64,000 nt of DNA from Gnetum montanum (GCA_015680685.1 MNCI01001420.1:63741-127740); one strand, 5' to 3'. Shown: positions 11,513-23,954, counted from the stretch's first letter. The notes: generated by a model from the letters alone, not told the origin. Numbers and translations are program-made.

Positions 11513-12606
11513 TGACTTGTTCTTGGACACTTGTATTTAACTTGTATAATAAATCTTGCACAATGTTCCAAGAAAACCGTATTTTGGGTTACAAGTTATG
11601 ACTTTGTCAAAGACTTTAATAACTTAACCCCTATGGAAGGGAATAACTATAGAATAATCCAGTGGACAAGTGTCACTAATTTTTTCAGTGATGTAATATT
11701 GTTATGCCAAAGGATAGGGAAGGTTAGATAAATAGGTACGTGTTCTTGGAGAATCTTCTTATCATGGATTTGGACAATCATGTATTTACCATCATATACA
11801 TGTAACATTTTTTAATAAACATCGATCATTTATAGTTGTAATAACTTTGTCATGTATTTATGTGCAATTTTTTGTGAAAAAAAATTATTAAGAGGCTCAA
11901 TGCTTATTTTACCAAGTAGGGTTTTAGGAGGGCGATGCATGGGTAAAAACCTACCTTCTTTTGAGTAGTTGCACCTAGGCTCAAACTCAAGTCTTAAGAA
12001 TTAAGAAACCAACACCTTATCATCACTCTAAGTGGTGGTCCCTTCTTTAGATGTAGATGTAATTATGTAATTTAAATATTAATAAATCATCATTATAATA
12101 AATTCATTAAGAAATTTCACTTTCATTTAAATGTTCATTATAAAACACTATGATGTATTAAATCAAGATAGGTACCATTCAAAATTGAACCTCTAGTTTG
12201 CAAAATACAAATTACATGCCAATACAAAACTTTCATTAAATTTAAGTAAAACATAATTATGTGTTAGATCAAAATACCCATTAAAATTGAGCCTACTAAC
12301 ATGTGAAACACAAACCACATGCTCTAACCAACTAGTCAATGTCCTTCAAATATTGAAGTTGTGATTTGCACATTACTAATAGATAAAGAAGAAAGCTATT
12401 TCTATCTAAAGTCATATTAGCCAACACAATATTGGATGTCTTACCATAACTTTTGGTATCACTACTTGTCCAACCGAAAACTATATGCTATAAATAAGTG
12501 TTTAATGGTACATGTTCTAAATTTTCGATTTTTCGTAATATTCATAAAAACCTTGTTAATATTTTCTATAACTCCCATAGGTTATATGGTTTCTCTAATT
12601 GCTATG
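11513..12606. other. AT-rich intergenic stretch with repeat relics
   Basis: Contains a minus-strand SINE-like relic (11960-12040) and an imperfect direct repeat in which about 65 bp near 12155-12225 recur near 12265-12330 (ATTGAACCT/ATTGAGCCT, ACAAATTACATGC/ACAAACCACATGC). No coding found. Confidence 0.5.
11960..12040 (-). repeat. tRNA-derived SINE-like relic
   Basis: Minus strand carries ACTTAGAGTGATGATAAGGTG and, 35-40 bp on, AAGACTTGAGTTTGAGCC, like A and B boxes. It matches, in opposite orientation, the sequence at 38110-38180, so this is a dispersed repeat. Confidence 0.5.
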
Positions 12607-13463
12607 TGATGAGTCATGTTTTGTACGACTCTGATATTAGGGTTGTGATGTTGGGTATTCGATATTGGGGCACAACCTTTGATGTTGGGCATTTGATATC
12701 ACCCCTTCCGTGCTAGCCTATAAATACCACACTTGGGTGCACGATTGGGGGAGAGATTATCTATAGTATTTAGATAGCTTTTTCATAGATTTTTGATTTC
12801 AAGTTCTGTTGTTTTCTAGTGCATGCCTGCAGTGTGATGTTAAGTGATTATATAGCATCCTTATTCGAGTGTGACATACTTGGATGCGTTACATGACCAA
12901 CAATAAAGATCGAGATTACTTTTGTCATTGTAGCATCCACTTAGATTTATTATTGCTTTCAACTGCTTAAATGTTTACCATTTTCCTTAGTTAATATTTT
13001 CATTTATTACTCTTTATTATGCCTATCATTAAGCAGAATGAGTACAACTAATCGTGAGCACTTATGTGTAATTACTTGGTAGCCTAGTAGTGTATCGTTT
13101 GATACACCTAGTGACATACGCTTGGTAATCCCAAGGTGTGTATGGACAATTAGGAATGGATACTCATTGCACATAGGCTAGTTTAGATTGTACATTCCAT
13201 TGTTAATTAGCTTAATTAATTTATCTCTTTATTATCATTAGGAGTAGCTTACAGGCTAGACAACATCAATCATCATATGCCTCACTTTGGATGAAACCAT
13301 ACGTGATAAAGCTACCATTAGTCCAAGTGGGAAGATAGCAAATTGTGATCAAAGCATAACGATTTAGATGCACAACTAGTTCCATCCACAGAATTTGACT
13401 GGATCATGCATGAACGCTTGTGATTTGTATGGTTGGGTGTAGGGGTACCTTCCAAGCTCATCA
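12607..13463 (+). repeat. Element B 5' LTR
   Basis: 857 bp, TGATGAGTCA to CTCATCA, followed by the PBS. Contains motif array, TATA box (12717-12726), AATAAA (12902-12907) and a perfect 7-bp inverted repeat GTGTATC-GTTT-GATACAC (about 13088-13105). Confidence 0.94.
12631..12726 (+). promoter_or_regulatory. U3 motif array and TATA box, element B 5' LTR
   Basis: GATGTTGGGTATTC, GATATTGGGGCACA, GATGTTGGGCATTT and GATATCACCCC follow each other at a period of 14 bp, with one 6-bp insert. CCTATAAATA follows at 12717. Confidence 0.75.
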
Positions 13464-13464
13464 T

Positions 13465-13482
13465 TAGCACCGTTGCTAGGGA
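13465..13482 (+). other. Primer-binding site of element B
   Basis: TAGCACCGTTGCTAGGGA, one base after the LTR, is a decayed form of the tRNA-Asp complement TGGCGCCGTTGCCGGGGA. Confidence 0.8.
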
Positions 13483-13596
13483 TGGTGCTAGTTATCTAGA
13501 TTAGTTATATTATATATGATCGCTGTAAAGGTATTGATGATCCATCTCTTAGAAAATATTAATATATTAAGTCACACACATCATTAGCTAAAAATA

Positions 13597-16109
13597 ATGT
13601 CTCTTTTACAAGGAAGCAATAATGCATTGTATAGTGTGAACATTCATTGGAGAACTAACGAGATATATGTTGAAGAAAGTTGGAGTGACCAACCTCATGC
13701 AGGGGTTTCATATGTTCATGATCACTCTGATGACACTTAAGGACTACATTCATCTAAGGCAGCAACCCTAGAGGAGATGAAGTAAGTCCTAGACCAAGGG
13801 AGGCCTCAAGGCCTAGGACCTCCTTAAGACCTGGAAAAGATAAATCAAGGGACGTTGGGGAACACTATAGGAGCCATGAAAATCCTCCCAGTTTCTCATC
13901 TTTCTCTTCTTCTTCAATGTCTAGTTTTGATGAAGATGAATGTAGATATAGAGACCAAGCTCATCATTGGTGTGAAAGTAAAAATAAAAATAGGAACTGA
14001 ACCCATGAAAAAAATCAAAGATGTCAAAATGAAAATACGCAAAATCATCACAATCTAACGAATAGAAATAGAAATTTTCATCACAACATGTTTGATGACA
14101 ATGAACCCTTATTGGCCATTAGAAGCCTAATGCAGATCATAGAGGCGTTAAGATACCCCATAGGCACCGTAGGGAAAGTCACTTGCCCAGGATTGATATA
14201 AACAATATCCCTAAATTTGTGGGAGGCTACAATTTGGATCCACAACATCATCTACAAGTTTCTCATGATGCCTGTGTCTCATACAACATTGAAAGTGGAT
14301 GGAAAAAAGTTAAGTTCTTTCTTAGGACACTAATTGATAGAGCCAAAGTGTGGTATAGATTGTTGAAACCAAATTCAATTTGATAGTGGTTCACATTGCT
14401 AGAACTCTTCAGTGAGAAATACCAAACCTATGCGAGGGTCTCCAACCTAAGGAGACAGAGCCAAGGATTAAGACAAGAACAATGTGAACCCTTGGACATG
14501 GCCTTAGATAGATATTATTCTCTACTAAATAGGTGCCCAAGCCATGGTTTCTATGAGGAAGAGCAACTTTTCCACATCCTAGATGGGCTTCGTAATGAAA
14601 CAAGGGAGATCCTTGGGATGTATGCTCAAGGTCAATTATACGAGCTACGAACCCATTAGATCCAAGAGTTAATTAAGCATGTGGCAAAAGAAGACAAAGA
14701 GCTATGAAAATTGGAGAATGTTAAGAAATATCACTAGGACCCAACTCTTCAAAAGAAAAAGGTCCACATTTATGGTAAGGAGGAAGAGACCACTCTCAAT
14801 AAGGTGGTTCCACAACGAACCTTGTCAATACAGAAGTCTATCGATGAACTTGAAGCAAAGTTTAATAGGATGTCGGAGTGAATAAATGAAAAATTCACAA
14901 CTTTTGTAGAAGTCATAGAGGTAAAGGGAATGCAAAACAAACTAAGTGATCACAATAAATGGAGGAAGAAGAACCAAGAAATAGCTAGGAACACTTATAG
15001 GCAAACAAGGGAAATGGCTGTAGAAAACAAGGTTATGGACTCAACCACAGATGAAGATGACAGATGTGAAATTTGCATATATGACCACTCAAAGGGCCAT
15101 TGCCAGTCATGTCACATCTACATGAGTATTGGATTATTGCATTAAATTCCAAATTCGTACAAAAGCACATGCCCAAGAAATTTCCTTTTCCTCACAGTAA
15201 TTATAGATAGTATCACAACCAATCATACTATCCTAGGGGCACTTATTACTAGCCTCAACACTATCATCAATTGCAGTGGCAAAACCCATAGTCATGGGGG
15301 AGGCCATCACCAAACCAATCGTACCCTTACTACTAGCCAAAACCATACGGATATTATGTTCAACACCATGTTTCTCCAACTAGTTCTACGTCCTCTACTT
15401 CAAATCGCTACTATTAGTTACCTGAGTACCATCAATCCATGACATCTCTCGAAGGATCACCACCTTGCACCTCTTACCATCCATCCTATTCTTAATATTC
15501 TCATACTCCACCACATCACATGCCATCGCCAGCAACATAGGAATGCTCAGCACCACAACATCAGCAAACAAATCCCACTTGTGTTGCGAATGTGCATAGA
15601 CATGCTGATACTAGTAGGTTTCCACTGCAAAGTTGAAAATGTTCCTTCTTTATGATAGCTCTAGGTGGCAGCGCAACACTCATGGACCTACCACATCATC
15701 CAAGCTAGCACAATGTCAATCTAGTGCAATGCCTTTCCTTTCACAACCAACGTCCTTTACATCTATGCAAGGGCCACCATCCATTGTTACTCTAACATCT
15801 AATAGAAGTAATGAATCTAGCAGTGTGGGAAGACAAACAACTCCATGCATACTGAATCATGATCAAGGGTGTAATCGTGGGCTAGACATTCGTAACATGG
15901 ACGCAACTCATACTCTGACCGACCATGCATTTAACAACCAAGTATGTGAATAAAAACTTATCTATGTAGCTGCCACTAAACTAAGAGACACCCAGTGGCT
16001 TGAAAATGAAAGGTTAACACTATTTAACACATGCATGAAGATTGCCTATTTGCTTATTAATTCTTTCCATGGTCAAACACTTAGTCATGGAGGAAATGCC
16101 CCATCCTAA
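13597..16109 (+). pseudogene. gag: gag of element B, broken
   Basis: Starts MSLLQGS at 13597; matching SHGGNAPS-stop end near 16107. Capsid-type segments: RIDINNIPKFVGGYN with AKVWYRLL (14183-14383), then LRRQSQGLRQEQ, DRYYSLLNRCP and HILDGLRNETREILGMYA (14396-14659). A lysine-rich helical linker follows (14679-15000). The nucleocapsid knuckle is CEICIYDHSKGHC (about 15066-15104), i.e. CX2CX3HX4C, and the tail is rich in His, Pro and Tyr. Multiple frameshifts and stops. Ends directly in the non-coding spacer where element D has pol. Confidence 0.88.
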
Positions 16110-17489
16110 CTATCAGAATTAATAGGTGTTTTTCATCTTTTATTTTACAATTTTTATCCTTTTCTTATTTCTTAATACAAAATTTTCCTATCCTTTTCAA
16201 CTTTTTCCACATTTTGTTTTCATTTTCTCTGTTAGTAATCTCACTTGTGAATAAAAAAATTTCATGTAACCCATTGAAGTGAGGTTTTCTCTATGTTGTC
16301 AAGTCATGAGGAACTAATTATTTGGATAGTGATATCACATCATCCATCCACCATTCCATTAATAAAAGGTTCTTGCTATGATCATAATGACATTCTTTTT
16401 CATCATTGAAACTAAGAACAACCTTGTAATCATGGTGCCTAGATAGGAAAGTAAAGAATGAAGTGGGAATGTAAAGGGTGTGACATCAAGGGGATTTGTG
16501 AATTCTCTTTGACCACTTCTATATGTTCTATCATGTTGCTAAGGTTGTAATTATATTCTTGTCAATCTAACGAAAAATGGAAGTAAGAGTACAATAAAAG
16601 GACATTGAATAAATTTCTAGGGGTTCCAATGGAAAGACATGTACCCATGCTTGAGGGTTGGTAGCTTCTCAGATTATCATCAAACTAAAAAAAAGAAAAA
16701 GAAAAAAGAAAAAAAGAAAAAAAAGAAAAAGAAAAAGTGCCATGAATAAACTCCTCCCTTGGACAAAATGCCAAGTGATGCTAATCCTTGCAATAATGAT
16801 ATTCTTATGGTCACTAATCAAAGAGATGAAATAATGCGATGTCATTGGAACGTGGTATAGCCTTGGTTTGAATCTTGGAAAGAAGGGCTAATGATTATTT
16901 AACTATTAACAACACACAAGGATTCATTATGCCTATGGTAAGACATCTCACATCCCAATTTCTACAATCTTTTCTAAAATCCATCTGATCTCGTTGTCCA
17001 TATGAACAGAACTTGTGGTTTTGTGTAACATAGAGTTATTTTCTCAAATTGGTGGTTTTAACATGTATATTTTATTTCACAGGTATGCATTGCATTCAAC
17101 CCATTTGGTGCTTATGGACATTTTAGGTGTGGTTATACAGGGGCATTAAGGGCTAACGCCTCCTTTGGGAGGACCCACTTGTATAGTTGTTGTAACATGT
17201 ACTTGTTTGACACAACCAAATCATTTTTAACCTTCCAAGTGCATGAATGTTAAATTTACTGCTTTCCCTTATCATATAATTGATCCGTTCCATACCATAG
17301 GTCTAATACCCCTTTTCTTGCATCTTCCAAAGCTTTTAATGTTGGGAACTCCATCTTCTAACACTTTCGATGCCTAAATATGATTTCTTACTTATCCCAG
17401 AACTATGGACTTAACCTAAAAACTTTCAACCAATCCCAAAGCTTCATTTTCCATGATGAATGCCCTCATAATATGCAGATTTGAGCACC
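16110..17489 (+). other. Non-coding spacer of element B
   Basis: T-rich start (16130-16260), a block conserved in A, C and D (GGGTGTGACATCAAGGGG, about 16476), then a pure A/G tract of about 50 bp (16687-16737). Nothing convincing is coded, though the order of conserved blocks matches the other elements. Confidence 0.7.
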
Positions 17490-17565
17490 CCGATATTGAC
17501 TACTTGATATTAGGTTAGACTCAATGTGGATACCAAATATCAGGTCAATAAAAACTATATATATG
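17490..17565 (+). promoter_or_regulatory. Internal promoter-like module of element B
   Basis: GATATTGACTACTT, GATATTAGGTTAGAC, CAATGTGGATACC, AAATATCAGGTC (17491-17546), then a TATA box ACTATATATATG (17554-17565). Motif type and 14-bp spacing echo the U3 array of this element's LTRs. Confidence 0.65.
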
Positions 17566-17814
17566 ACTCTTGAGGTGTCCCAAAATCCATTCTCATCATT
17601 TGCAGCTAGGGGAGTCTGTGAAATTTTCTCTCATGACTAAGAGCTTTACGTAATCAACTTCTAGTTGCAATATTTTACTCCATATTGCTATGATTTTTGT
17701 GGTTTTTGAACCTATTTAAACCCAAAGTATTTAATTTAGTTGAGGGAGGATGCTTGCATGGATAACTTGCACTGATTTTTCAAAATTTTCTATCACTTGT
17801 AAGGTATTATAAGG

Positions 17815-18118
17815 GTAATAATGTTAAAAACCTTAAGTGTTTTAATGTAATATTAATCATATGAATGTTAAAAATCCTAATTCTCTCACCTAAGGAACCA
17901 TAATCGTCATGATAAGCCATAAATAAGGAAAAAGAGGGAAAATTATAATAGATCATAATAGAAGGTTAACACTTTTTGGACATTTTTCTAAAAATTTTTC
18001 TAACTCTAAAATCATATGAGCTAAAGAACTTAATGAAACTATGGTCATGAGTAAGGTATAAACTTGTTAATGATAAATATCAACACCTTAGTAACATAAA
18101 GTCCTTAATTGATTGTAG
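17815..18118 (+). other. Predicted intron directly before third ORF, element B
   Basis: Donor AAGG|GTAATA at 17815, acceptor TTGATTGTAG|ATGG ending 18118; 304 bp. The leader exon would run from roughly 17590 to 17814. Confidence 0.65.
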
Positions 18119-20853
18119 ATGGTCCCAAAAAGAGGAGGATAAGAAGGACCTTCACAAGGAGCAAGCAAATGCTCAAGAGGTGGTAGAGGCCAATAAGGAG
18201 AGCAAGCTAAGCATGAGGAGCAGGAGGCCCAAACATTTACCATTCATTAAGAGGCTCTTACTATAGGGTAGTTAGTCCAAGGAGAGGCTGCTAAACCACA
18301 TGCTCTAGTGTAAGGACAATGACTCACGTTGTCCCTAGAATGTCTTGAAGCCATCTAGTAGAAATCCATGTTGACAATGGTCATCATGGAAATGAAATTC
18401 AGTTCATTTATGGCATTTTCTCCTGAGGCAGTTCAAACACAACTTCAAGTGTTACCATTATGGAACATCTTTTTAGATAGTGGTGAATGGTACCTCTATG
18501 AGACATACCAATTTTGGCATAACAAAGAAGAAAGAACCATAGTTAACATTAGTGGAGTCACTGTATCTTTTTGGGTCAAAGAAATCATAGAGGCTTTGAA
18601 TCTGCCAAAGGTGGAGGCCAAGTTGGTGCTTCTGTCCACAAGGTCTGATCCAGAAACAAGAAAGTTATGACTAAAATAGGTGTACAACAAAGATAATAAG
18701 ACATACAATGAGTTGACTTTAGAAGAAAGGACCTATTTTAAGATAGACACATATCACCTTTTCCCAACTAAAGGGCTCAATAAAATTTTAAGATATGTAG
18801 CCAAGGGAAGTGCAATATTAATGGGAAAATACATTACCAATCTTCCCTAATTATACTACATGGAAATTCAAAGGTGGTTTAAAGAAAAGAAGGTAGGGAA
18901 GCCAACACTTCTATTCCCTTGTCTGATCAAGAAGCTATTTAAGCATGTTGGAATCCTGGGATACACAAATGACATTTGTAGGAGGGCACAAAATGCTTCC
19001 TTTGCTGAGTTACTTAAACTTGTAGCACCAAAGAAGGACCTTGGTGAAGAAAAAGAAATAGAAAAGGAGCTAGAACCAGAAAAAGAAATAGAGTAAGAGC
19101 CCAAGCAATGGCGTGAGCCATAAGTTCCACCACAATTGCCACAAGATTATTAGCTTGTGATGAGCCATTTGCAAAGAATTGCTGAAACTCTCAGCTGGGG
19201 AAGTAGGGATGAATCAAACCTCTTTTGAGTTATTAATGATGCTGTGTAGTTCATAATTTCTACTGATCCAACAAGGGAGCAAATTTCATTACAATTGGGA
19301 GGAGAATCCCAATGGTCATGACAAATCTTTGGTAATGTCGCATCTTTTCAAATGATGCTTGAAACAAGAGAAGGTGCCACAATAGTGGTCAAGTAGCATC
19401 AAGATGTGGCAGGCGTAGTAGAGGTGATAACTAATCACATCAAAGAATCTTTTAATATGCCTATTATGCCTCCTATGGATTTGACTTGGACCAGAGATGC
19501 ACAAATGCTTGTTGGAACTTCAATGAATTTTTTGGCCCATGAAGATGTATTTGATAGGCTGCTACAGATAGGACAAGTAATGACAACATTTTTTGACATT
19601 CCTAGTGATGTTACTATAGTGCAATTAGACCTCATTATCACAAAAAGGGAAACTGGTCATGGCGAAGATCAGGGAAGAACATGCAAAAATAGAAGTGCAT
19701 CGACTACAACAAGAGCTGGCCACCCTATGAGTTGAACAATGGAACCCTGCTTGGTTTGTCGCACCTGACCAACTAGACAAATTTTGAATAGATCAACTAA
19801 ACCAACTGATTGAACAACACAAAGTTATTAAGCAAGAGAAGGCAAAGGTAGTATGGAATGCCTCAGATACTGAAGCTCAAGCATATGCCCATGCAAAGGC
19901 ATTGACCATCGCACAAGAAGAGAATAAATAGCTTGCTGTGAATAATGCAAGGTTGACTACTATAGAAAAATAGAAGAATATCTTGGAGGAAAGTGTCCAC
20001 TAGTTGAGAGAACAACTAGTGAGGGTCAACCATGACATCAATAGATTGGCTAGAGAAAATCAAACCTTCTTAATGGAGGAGGTCTATGTAATTTTTCAAA
20101 AATCTATAATTGAGATAAGCACATGGAAAAACGAGGCTAAGAAACATGAAAAGCTAAAGGAGCACTTTTGAGACCAGGTTGACATGTATAAGCATATTAA
20201 CACAAAGGAAATCCAAATAGCGATAGCTTGCATCAGATCCATGTCAATGCAAAATCCTGATTGGTAGCCCATCCTAGATAGTTATGCACTGGTCCTCCAA
20301 GTGGAAGTAAAGAATAAAGACTTGCAAATTAAATACTTAAAGGAATACATGGCATTAGCTAACCTCCAATATGCCAACCTTGCCATGTTAATAACAGGTT
20401 GGCCTAGAAACAAACTAGAGCAGCAAGTAGTAGCCACCTATGCATTATGTAAAAAGAGTTTGTAGATAGAAAAATGCTTTACAAAAACTTTATGTGGTAA
20501 ACTCTGAATTGAAGGTGATTAAGGACCACTACCATGGAAAAAAATATGTAGCTGTAAAATTGGCCAAGAGATTAATAAATTACCAGGAATTGAAAGAAAA
20601 GGCTAGAGCCTTTGAAAAGGAACAACAATAGTTTGCAGCTTGGTACATGAAAGAAAACAAAATACTTCCTTAGTTGCTATGCCCATGGGATGTACCGGCT
20701 CTAGCACACATCAATTTAGTAGCCTAGATGGTACATGACCCAAGGATGGAGGAAGAAAAGTTGCAGGCACTCTTAAACTGCTACAAATTCTAGAAGCTTG
20801 GTGATAAAGGGAAACAACCGATGGAAGAGCCATTTCCTTTGAGAACTACATGA
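18119..20853 (+). pseudogene. Third ORF of element B, broken
   Basis: ATG at 18119 (MVPKRGG) directly after the acceptor; stop at 20851-20853 after PFPLRTT; about 911 codons. Readable pieces: N-terminal domain with SGEWYLYETYQFWHNKEE and LNLPK (18368-18670), CLIKKLFKHVGILGYTND (18860-19096), the central GTSM/HEDVFDRLLQIGQVMT block (19406-19640), and a long coiled coil to about 20700 ending CPWDV, HDPRMEEEKLQALL. Many interruptions are TAG where sister copies have Gln or Trp. One shift lies near 19650. Location is downstream of gag, under its own apparent promoter and intron. Molecular role unknown; DNA binding or particle function are both open. Confidence 0.85.
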
Positions 20854-21041
20854 GCTTTCCCAATTTTGTGTCTTGTCATGTCGTGTTCATATTTTACTAT
20901 GGCATGGAAAAGTCAATTTGTATGTCTAGTCAAGTCAATCAATTTGTATGTCTATTCAAGTCAATTAATAATCCCATACCTTCCCAATATTTGGTAAAGA
21001 GTTTGTTCCTCATTTTGTTTAACTCGAGGACGTGTTTTGAT

Positions 21042-21056
21042 TCAGTTATGGGGGTA
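21042..21056 (+). other. Polypurine tract of element B
   Basis: TCAGTTATGGGGGTA immediately before the LTR TGATAAGG. The 189 bp between the third-ORF stop and the PPT carries the lineage-typical ACTCGAGGACG-type phrase. Confidence 0.85.
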
Positions 21057-21931
21057 TGATAAGGCATGTTTTGCATGACTTTGATATCAAAGCTATGATG
21101 CTAGGTATCCAATATTGGGACACAACCTCTAATGTTGGGTGTCCAATATCACCCCTTTCGTGCTAGCTTATAAATAGCACACTTGGGTGCACAGTTGGGG
21201 GAGAGATTGTTAATTTTTAGATAGTTTTTTCATATGTTTTTGATTTCAAGTTTTTTTGTTTTTCAATGTATGCTTGTAGTGTGATGTTAAGTGATTGTAT
21301 GACATCCTTATTCAAGTGTGATGTACTTGGATATGTTATGTGACCAACAATAAAGGTTGAGATTACTTTTATCATTGTAGCATCCACTTGGATTTATTAT
21401 TGCTTTCAACTGCTTAAATGTTTACTGTTTTCCTTAGCTAATGTTTTCATTTATTGCTCTTTATTATTCCCATCATTAAGTGGAATGAGTATGACTAATC
21501 ATGAGCACTTAAGTATAATTACTTGGGAGTCCAATAGTGTATCGTTTGGTACACCTAGTGAAATATGCTTGGTAATCCTAGCGGTAGTTACGTGAAGTCC
21601 AAGGCATGTACAGATGATTAGGAATGAATACTCATTGCACATAGGCTACTTTAGGTTTTATTTTTCATTGCTAATTAGCTTAATTAATTTATCTCTTTAT
21701 TATCATTGGGAGTAGCTTAGGGGCTAGACAACATCAATCATCATATGCCTCACTGTGGTGTTATCCATACGTGACAAAGCTACCACTTGTCCAAGTGGGA
21801 AGATAGCAAACTGCAATCAAAGCATAATGATTTACATGCACAACTAGTCCCATCCATGAAATTTGACTGAATCATGCGTGAACACTTGTGATTCATATGG
21901 TTGGACGTAGGGGTAACTCAAAAGCTCATCA
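21057..21931 (+). repeat. Element B 3' LTR
   Basis: 875 bp, TGATAAGG to GCTCATCA, followed by TSD CTATG. Motif array 21081-21152, TATA 21167-21176 (CTTATAAATA), AATAAA 21349-21354. An extra segment near 21580-21610 (CGGTAGTTACGTGAAGTCC) is absent from the 5' LTR and accounts for the length difference. Confidence 0.94.
21081..21176 (+). promoter_or_regulatory. U3 motif array and TATA box, element B 3' LTR
   Basis: GATATCAAAGCTAT, GATGCTAGGTATCC, AATATTGGGACACA, AATGTTGGGTGTCC, AATATCACCCC, then CTTATAAATA. Units stay in 14-bp register despite substitutions. Confidence 0.72.
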
Positions 21932-22079
21932 CTATGACATAATTTTCATAAGATATAATATTGTGTGTGTAATAAGCATGACACTTTTAAGTTAAAAAAT
22001 CTCGTCATTCCTCTTTACTTAGTTAAAGTAGGTAACTTGTGGTCATTCATATTATAGTTGATCGTATATTTAAAAAAAT

Positions 22080-22490
22080 GATTAATTTCAAATTTTGGTT
22101 TACCACAAGGCAAAGTATAGTGATGCAACCATGAGTTAACTATGAGTTTTGGTTTAGTAGAAAAAAATAAGAAATGAAAATTGATGATACCATGATTTGA
22201 GCATTGGTCTATTACAAGTTGTGGTGTTTTGTCCTTATTTTTTATATCACCACAAGTTCTAGTGAATTAGCACAAGTTGTGCTTTGATTAGTTTTGATGA
22301 CCAGGAGTTAACGATAACTTGTGGCCATGATTCTAAAGATCATGGTTCATCATGGGTTGTGGTAAATTTGTGGTCTAATTATGAGAATACCATGACTTGA
22401 CAACATGTTGTGGTAAAGAAGAAAACGTGAACTCTAGAGAGTTAAAGCTTAAAACTTGATTCTAGATGATGTAGAATACTTGTTGTAGTG
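22080..22490 (+). repeat. Possible end of a CACTA-type DNA transposon
   Basis: The right edge reads GTTGTAGTG (22482-22490), the reverse complement of CACTACAAC as at CACTA-element ends. The 400 bp before it are crowded with degenerate copies of CATGAGTTA, TTGTGGTAAA and CATGACTTG in both orientations, like subterminal repeats. The opposite terminus and a transposase were not found. Confidence 0.35.
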
Positions 22491-23954
22491 ATTTCAAATT
22501 AATTTGATTGTGATTTTATGAAATTATGAAGTCTTGTCAGGTTGACTCTTGGTTTTCTATGTCCTACAATTTATCTCTTCTAGTAACATTCAACATCCAT
22601 ATAGGTATTCTGATTTTTTCCATACTAATTTATTATTCATAGCTCTTCTATATTGCCCAATGTTGTACCCATTATGACATTTTCTATATAAGTTGGAGTT
22701 TCAGGTACATTAGCATCTTCAAAAACTCAAGCCTTCTAAAAAGGTTCTAATTTCAACATCCTGCATTATTGGTTACATCATTCCTAGTCATCATCTTCAC
22801 TTTCTCAGATTTGATGTTCTACATTACCTATGACATTAGTTTTGGTTACTTGTCTTCATGCTTCAATTTCGACCTTTAGTGTTATCCCTCACATCAATCA
22901 TAACTTGTAGTTTCAACATCACCTGTGATATTGTTCTTAACATTTGACATCATCACATCTTTCAACATTCAACATCACTCTTTTACATTAGCAACATTTC
23001 AACATCAAATGCAACCATGTAGATTATTTCTCCTATCTATAAGCTTCTAGAAGTTTCTGTTGCCCCCAATTCATCATTCCTTCATAACCTATGAGGCATT
23101 TTTGACCTATAAATATGAGCATGCCCTCAATCAAGAAGGGTTTAGACATCCCAAAGAAGAAGAAAACATTTGGACAAGAACAATCTTAGTGACAGTGTCT
23201 TCTCAAGCATCAAAATCTCTAAGCACAATTAGCCATTTTAGAGCTTCCGATTCCCCTTTGCTTTTCCCTACTGGCACATTGTATCACTATCATGTTAACT
23301 TCGTGACTCACAATGATTTCATCTAAATCTAGATCTATACATTGATCCAATTGAATCCTTTCCCTATTTTTCCAATATTGCATCTATACCAGCTTTGTCT
23401 CCTAGATGAGACTTTATTAGACACATGCATTAGAGAAGAATGGGGTAACACAACTCCTTGTTTACTAACTCTAATGCCCAAACTAATACCTAGGAGCACT
23501 ATTCCCCTTTCCAGGTTCTTTCTTACTTAATTTCTGAGTTTTTCCATTACATAAATCACTCATATTCTTCCCTGTTATAGCTAATTTAGGAATAAATTTC
23601 ATCTTTATGTTCCTAGGGAAAATTTTTGTTACATTATTGAATCTTTCGCATCCTTGTTTTTTTACGTGATATGCTAAGGAATCAATTTCTTTTCTTTTTC
23701 AAAATTCTTGTTTCACTTATATGAGATAGGAATAACATGTTTCATTTTTCATCTAAATTCCTTGCAATTGATAATATTACATTATTATCCTTTTCGTTTA
23801 TTTTCCCCATTTGCATTTTGTACAAACACAACTTAGGTTGTTAGTTTTCTAATTATCTAAAAGTCCCCATTCAATTTTGAGGATATATCTTTAGATTGTT
23901 TGGTGACCACTGAATGCCTGGCTCATTTCATTCAAGGTTGTTGTGAATATGATT
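22491..23954. other. Intergenic stretch, nothing recognised
   Basis: AT-rich. It contains repeated CAACATC/ACATTAG words (22700-23010) and an 88-codon open frame at 23060 that resembles no family I know. I do not call a gene. Confidence 0.4.

Larger units (their letters stand above)
12607..21931 (+). mobile_element. Element B: non-autonomous Athila-like LTR retrotransposon
   Basis: Complete plus-strand element of 9325 bp. Its LTRs are 12607-13463 and 21057-21931, and a perfect 5-bp TSD, CTATG, lies at 12602-12606 and 21932-21936. It has a PBS, gag, spacer, internal promoter-like module, leader intron, third ORF and PPT but no pol motifs. Overall plan is identical to element A. In the stretch compared by eye the LTRs are about 88% identical. 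Confidence 0.94.

Noticed and set aside
13855-14058. 67-codon Lys/Met-rich frame in element B
   Set aside because: Out-of-frame reading of the gag N-terminal region; sister copies use another frame.
23060-23530. Two plus-strand frames of 88 and 62 codons
   Set aside because: No recognisable motif, no homologous copy in the window, no supporting context.
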